From Oxalobacteraceae bacterium (GTDB lineage Bacteria; Pseudomonadota; Gammaproteobacteria; Burkholderiales; Burkholderiaceae_D): a stretch of DNA of 64,000 bases. Position 1 is the first letter of the stretch. Each line of letters opens with the position of its first letter. Location of the stretch: assembly GCA_021768485.1 (NCBI GenBank), contig JAIZVZ010000003.1, positions 1 through 64,000 of the forward strand, written 5' to 3'. The notes beneath the pieces were generated by a model. It saw nothing but the letters and a program-made list of their open reading frames with translations. It had not been told where the DNA came from and searched no databases. The position numbers were made by a program, and so were the translations under genes. Positions 61,437 to 64,000 of the stretch are shown here, piece by piece.

Positions 61437-62260
61437 ACATGAAGACAAGCACGAACATACAGCCCGCAGCCGGGCCGCAACTGCCGGCCGCGCCCGCGCT
61501 GCGCTGGTCCAGCCTGCTGCTCATGGCTGGCCTGGTGGCGCTGGTGATCGCCAGTTTCATCTCGCTGTCGCTCAAATGGGGCGAATTTTTCAGCCGCGAA
61601 GCGCTGGCCACCAGCCTCGATTTCCTGCGCGGTTTTGCCCCGCCCGACCTCAGCGCGGGCCTGCTCGGCAAAATCGCGCTGGCGACCCTGGAAACGCTGG
61701 CCATGTCGGCCATCGGCACCGTCCTGGCGGCGCTGTTCGGCATCTTGCTGGCCTTGCCCGCCAGCGGCCGCTTCGGCGCCGGCATCCGGCTGGCCACGCG
61801 CGCCATATTGAATGTGCTGCGCTCGATTCCGGAACTGGTGTGGGCGGCGATTCTCTTGATCGCCGCCGGCCTGGGGCCGTTCGCCGGCACACTGGCGCTG
61901 GCGCTGCATACGGTAGGCGTATTGGGGCGGCTGTTTGCCGATGCCTTCGAAAACTGTCCGCCGCAGGCGGAAAGCACGCTGCGCATCAACGGCGTCCATC
62001 CGGCGGCAGCCTTTCTGTATGCGACGCTGCCGCACAGCAGCGTGCAAATGATGTCTTACACCTTATACCGCTGGGAAAACAATATCCGCGCCGCCGCCAT
62101 CCTCGGCGTGGTCGGCGCCGGCGGCCTCGGGCAAATGCTCAAGTATCACCTGTCGCTATTCCAGATGCCGCAAGCGGCCAGTGTCATCGTCGCCATGCTG
62201 CTGATGGTGGCGGCGGTCGACGCCGCCAGCTTCCTGCTGCGGCGCGCCATGACTCGCTGA
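61433..62260 (+). CDS. ABC transporter permease (PhnE-like), second
   Basis: 275 residues, similar in build to the previous permease: SISLSLKWGEFFSREALATSLDFLRGF, RSIPELVWAAILLIAAGLGPFAGTLALALHTVGVLGRLFADAFE and WENNIRAAAILGVVGAGGLGQML. It overlaps the first by four bases (ATGA). Two separate permease genes form a heterodimeric channel, as in other selenate/phosphonate-type systems. Last gene of the selenium cluster. Confidence 0.9.
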   Translation: MNMKTSTNIQPAAGPQLPAAPALRWSSLLLMAGLVALVIASFISLSLKWGEFFSREALATSLDFLRGFAPPDLSAGLLGKIALATLETLAMSAIGTVLAALFGILLALPASGRFGAGIRLATRAILNVLRSIPELVWAAILLIAAGLGPFAGTLALALHTVGVLGRLFADAFENCPPQAESTLRINGVHPAAAFLYATLPHSSVQMMSYTLYRWENNIRAAAILGVVGAGGLGQMLKYHLSLFQMPQAASVIVAMLLMVAAVDAASFLLRRAMTR

Positions 62261-62324
62261 GCTCGCCCATCGGGCGCCGATGGCGGCGCACCGGGCTGCC
62301 GGCGCGGCATCTGCGGCCGGCCTG

Positions 62325-62966
62325 TCAGAGGCAAGAGTCGAGTTCGCGCAGCACGTCTTTTTTGAGCCACCAGCGCGAAAAATCGGCCAGGTCCGCGTGC
62401 TGCGAATTGGCACGCGCCAGTTCGGCGCCGACATTGGGGCTGCCGACCGGCTCGCGCAAAATCAGCGCGGCATGGATTTGCGCCGGAATACCGCGCAGAT
62501 AAGGCAGGTAATCGTCGACAAAGGCCAAGGGCTGCAATTGCTGCAGCGCGGCCGCCTTGGGACTGGTGATGGCCTCTCCCGAAACATGGGGCGCGGCAAT
62601 GACGCGGTCAATCGCGAAACCGTGGTCTTGCAGATTACGCAGGCGCGCCGCCTCGAAACGGGTCTCGACCGCACTCACGCACACCAGTTCATAGCCGGCC
62701 GCAACCAGTGTTTCGCAGGCGGCCAGGGCGCCCGGAATGGCCGGCACCGTTGACCAGAACTCCTCATCGAAAAACTGGCGGAAATGCGCGCGCTCGGCGA
62801 CATCGAGCCGTTTGACTTCATAACGGTCCATCGGCCAATAGGCTTGCGGATCGCGGATCGCCGGCAGGCTGCCGAAAGCCTTGGCCCAATTGGCCCGGTA
62901 CGCGGCGTGATAATCGAGTAAGACGCCATCTCCATCGAGAGCGATGATACGGTTTGATTTCTTCAT
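62325..62966 (-). CDS. HAD family hydrolase
   Basis: 213 residues with the HAD motif I IIALDGDGVLLDYHAAY (Asp11 nucleophile, Asp13), a cap region (YEVKRLDVAERAHFRQFFDEEFWSTVPAIPGAL), motif II in LVCVSAVETRFEAAR and motif IV LAFVDDYLPYLRG. It is probably a cytoplasmic phosphatase of small phosphorylated metabolites; the substrate is unknown. The ATG at 62966 begins MKKSNRIIALDGDG. It is convergent with the selenium operon. Confidence 0.88.
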   Translation of the reverse strand: MKKSNRIIALDGDGVLLDYHAAYRANWAKAFGSLPAIRDPQAYWPMDRYEVKRLDVAERAHFRQFFDEEFWSTVPAIPGALAACETLVAAGYELVCVSAVETRFEAARLRNLQDHGFAIDRVIAAPHVSGEAITSPKAAALQQLQPLAFVDDYLPYLRGIPAQIHAALILREPVGSPNVGAELARANSQHADLADFSRWWLKKDVLRELDSCL

Positions 62967-63512
62967 ACCGGCAAGTTTATCATCCCTCGCCCCGCGCGCT
63001 GCAGATACTGCGCTTGAATGCCCGATGCAGCCCCCTGCCGGCAATATAAAAAAAACAAGATGAAATTGCCACAGGCCAATAAAATTCTTGCATTTCACCA
63101 AATTCCGACCTAATATGGATCCATGGTCATGCGCTGCAGTCCGACGCCCACGTCTTTGACTGCAGTAAATTCAGCTTCATTCTGATCGCCCCCGCCTCGC
63201 GATCATGCGTACCGTCTTCCTCGGCCCAAACTCCTCGCCGCAGGCATTTGCTCACATTATCACCACGCTTTCGCTATTTCGGATTTTGCCTTTCTGAGCG
63301 CAGCGGCAAGCTGGCCTGTCCCGATCGCGGACCATGGCCTGCGCTGGCGCCAGACAGCCAAATCGCGACGCATTCGGACAATGCGGGGCGATATCGAATC
63401 GGCGTAGCGACGATTTTGCACAGTTGATGCCTGTTGAAACGGTTTTAGCAAAATCGGCCAGGACGAGCGCAGCGCTCGCCCTCATTCAACTAAAAAAAAA
63501 TCAAGGCTTAAA
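62967..63512. other. Intergenic, no gene seen
   Basis: 546 bases between the HAD gene and the chemoreceptor gene. No credible coding frame or RNA was found. TAAAAAAAAATCAAGGCTTAAA just before 63513 contains the presumed leader of the chemoreceptor gene. Confidence 0.5.
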
Positions 63513-64000
63513 ATGAATATGTCCAATCTGAATATCGGCACCCGGCTGGGGCTCGGTTTTGGCTTCCTGCTCCTGTTGATGAGCACATTGACCGGCATCG
63601 GCGTCTGGCGTTTGTACACGGTGGCCAGCATGGCCGAAACCCTGGTGAAGGAAGAATTGCGCCAGGAGCGTTATGTCGCCGAATGGCTCGGCATTATCGA
63701 AGCCAACGCCGTGCGCACCTATGCCGCAGCCAAGGTCAACGATCCCGAAAGTGAAAAGTTTTTTGTCGACGGTATCGCCGCCAAGACGGTCCGCGCCGGC
63801 GAACTGCTGAAATTGCTGGAAGCGGGCATGAAACCGGAAGGCAAGCCGCTGATGGCCGCCCTGGTGGAAAAGCGTGCCATCTATCAGAGCGCCCGCGCCG
63901 CCGCCTTCAAGATGAAAGCGGCCGGCGACATGGAAGGCGTACGCAAATTCATCAACGTCGAGATGCAGCCGAAACTCGATGCTTTCGTCGAACAGGCCCG
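63513..64000 (+). CDS. Methyl-accepting chemotaxis protein, 5' part (runs off the window)
   Basis: The first ~162 residues: MNMSNLNIGTRLGLGFGFLLLLMSTLTGIGVWRLYTVA (the membrane helix near residues 12-32), then a periplasmic helical segment (LVKEELRQERYVAEWLGIIEANAVRTYAAAKVNDPESEKFFVDGIAAKTVRAGELLKLLEAG). This is the four-helix-bundle ligand domain typical of MCPs. The second helix, HAMP and signalling domain lie beyond the window. The start at 63513 or the ATG at 63519. Confidence 0.88.
   Translation, partial: MNMSNLNIGTRLGLGFGFLLLLMSTLTGIGVWRLYTVASMAETLVKEELRQERYVAEWLGIIEANAVRTYAAAKVNDPESEKFFVDGIAAKTVRAGELLKLLEAGMKPEGKPLMAALVEKRAIYQSARAAAFKMKAAGDMEGVRKFINVEMQPKLDAFVEQA

Overview
The window is chromosomal DNA from a high-GC betaproteobacterium, most likely of the family Oxalobacteraceae (Burkholderiales; Janthinobacterium, Massilia and Duganella are relatives). 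This rests on protein resemblance and on lineage-typical arrangements: a TonB receptor next to a PCu(A)C chaperone, EarP next to an EF-P carrying Arg32, CydP with CydABX, ftrABCD iron uptake, DUF3460 proteins, and gltX beside tRNA-Glu genes. No prophage, insertion sequence, CRISPR array or rRNA was seen.

Layout. 0-4.3 kb: a copper module (DUF2946 protein, TonB-dependent receptor, PCu(A)C chaperone) and YaeQ. 4.6-10.6 kb: enzymes of general or stress metabolism (NADP-dependent oxidoreductase, DUF1348 and VOC proteins, oleate hydratase, old yellow enzyme). 11-13 kb: an unrecognised membrane protein with a zinc ribbon. 13.3-17.2 kb: a GbsR-type regulator in a tight operon with cytochrome bd oxidase cydP-cydA-cydB-cydX. 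17.3-19.2 kb: efp and earP. 19.4-29 kb: iron. feoA-feoB plus a Cys-rich membrane protein, and ftrA-porin-ftrB-ftrC-ftrD, each preceded by a Fur-box-like sequence, with small DUF genes between them. 29.2-31 kb: gltX followed by tRNA-Ala(GGC) and two identical tRNA-Glu(TTC). 31-37 kb: housekeeping (apbC, metG, scpA, panC).

37-50.3 kb is a nitrogen-oxide respiration island: a NarX/NarL-like two-component system, a DUF2249 protein with a polytopic membrane protein, hemN, quinol-dependent NO reductase behind a candidate NsrR operator, a SirB2 protein, a copper nitrite reductase with a fused cytochrome c domain, nirV, a Sco protein and a CBS-pair protein. Nitrite to NO to N2O is encoded; nitrate reductase and N2O reductase are not in the window. 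The copper genes at the left end and the Sco protein could help supply copper to NirK, but that link is inference.

50.3-51 kb is a gene-poor gap holding what I read as two tandem homologous small-RNA genes on the minus strand. Each has a matching sigma70-type promoter and a nearly identical intrinsic terminator. 51-56 kb carries pdxH, a small HTH-like protein and an Mce/MlaE lipid-transport operon with no ATPase gene. 56.4-62.3 kb is a selenium module (mnmH/selU, selD and a four-gene selenate-type ABC transporter). The window ends with a HAD hydrolase and the 5' part of a chemoreceptor gene.

Two patterns cut across the annotation. Short tandem repeats of 9-18 bp units recur at about a dozen places, between genes or at the 3' ends of coding regions. 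A ~65-bp bipartite element containing inverted DnaA-box-like sequences occurs twice with identical internal spacing, upstream of pdxH and of mnmH.
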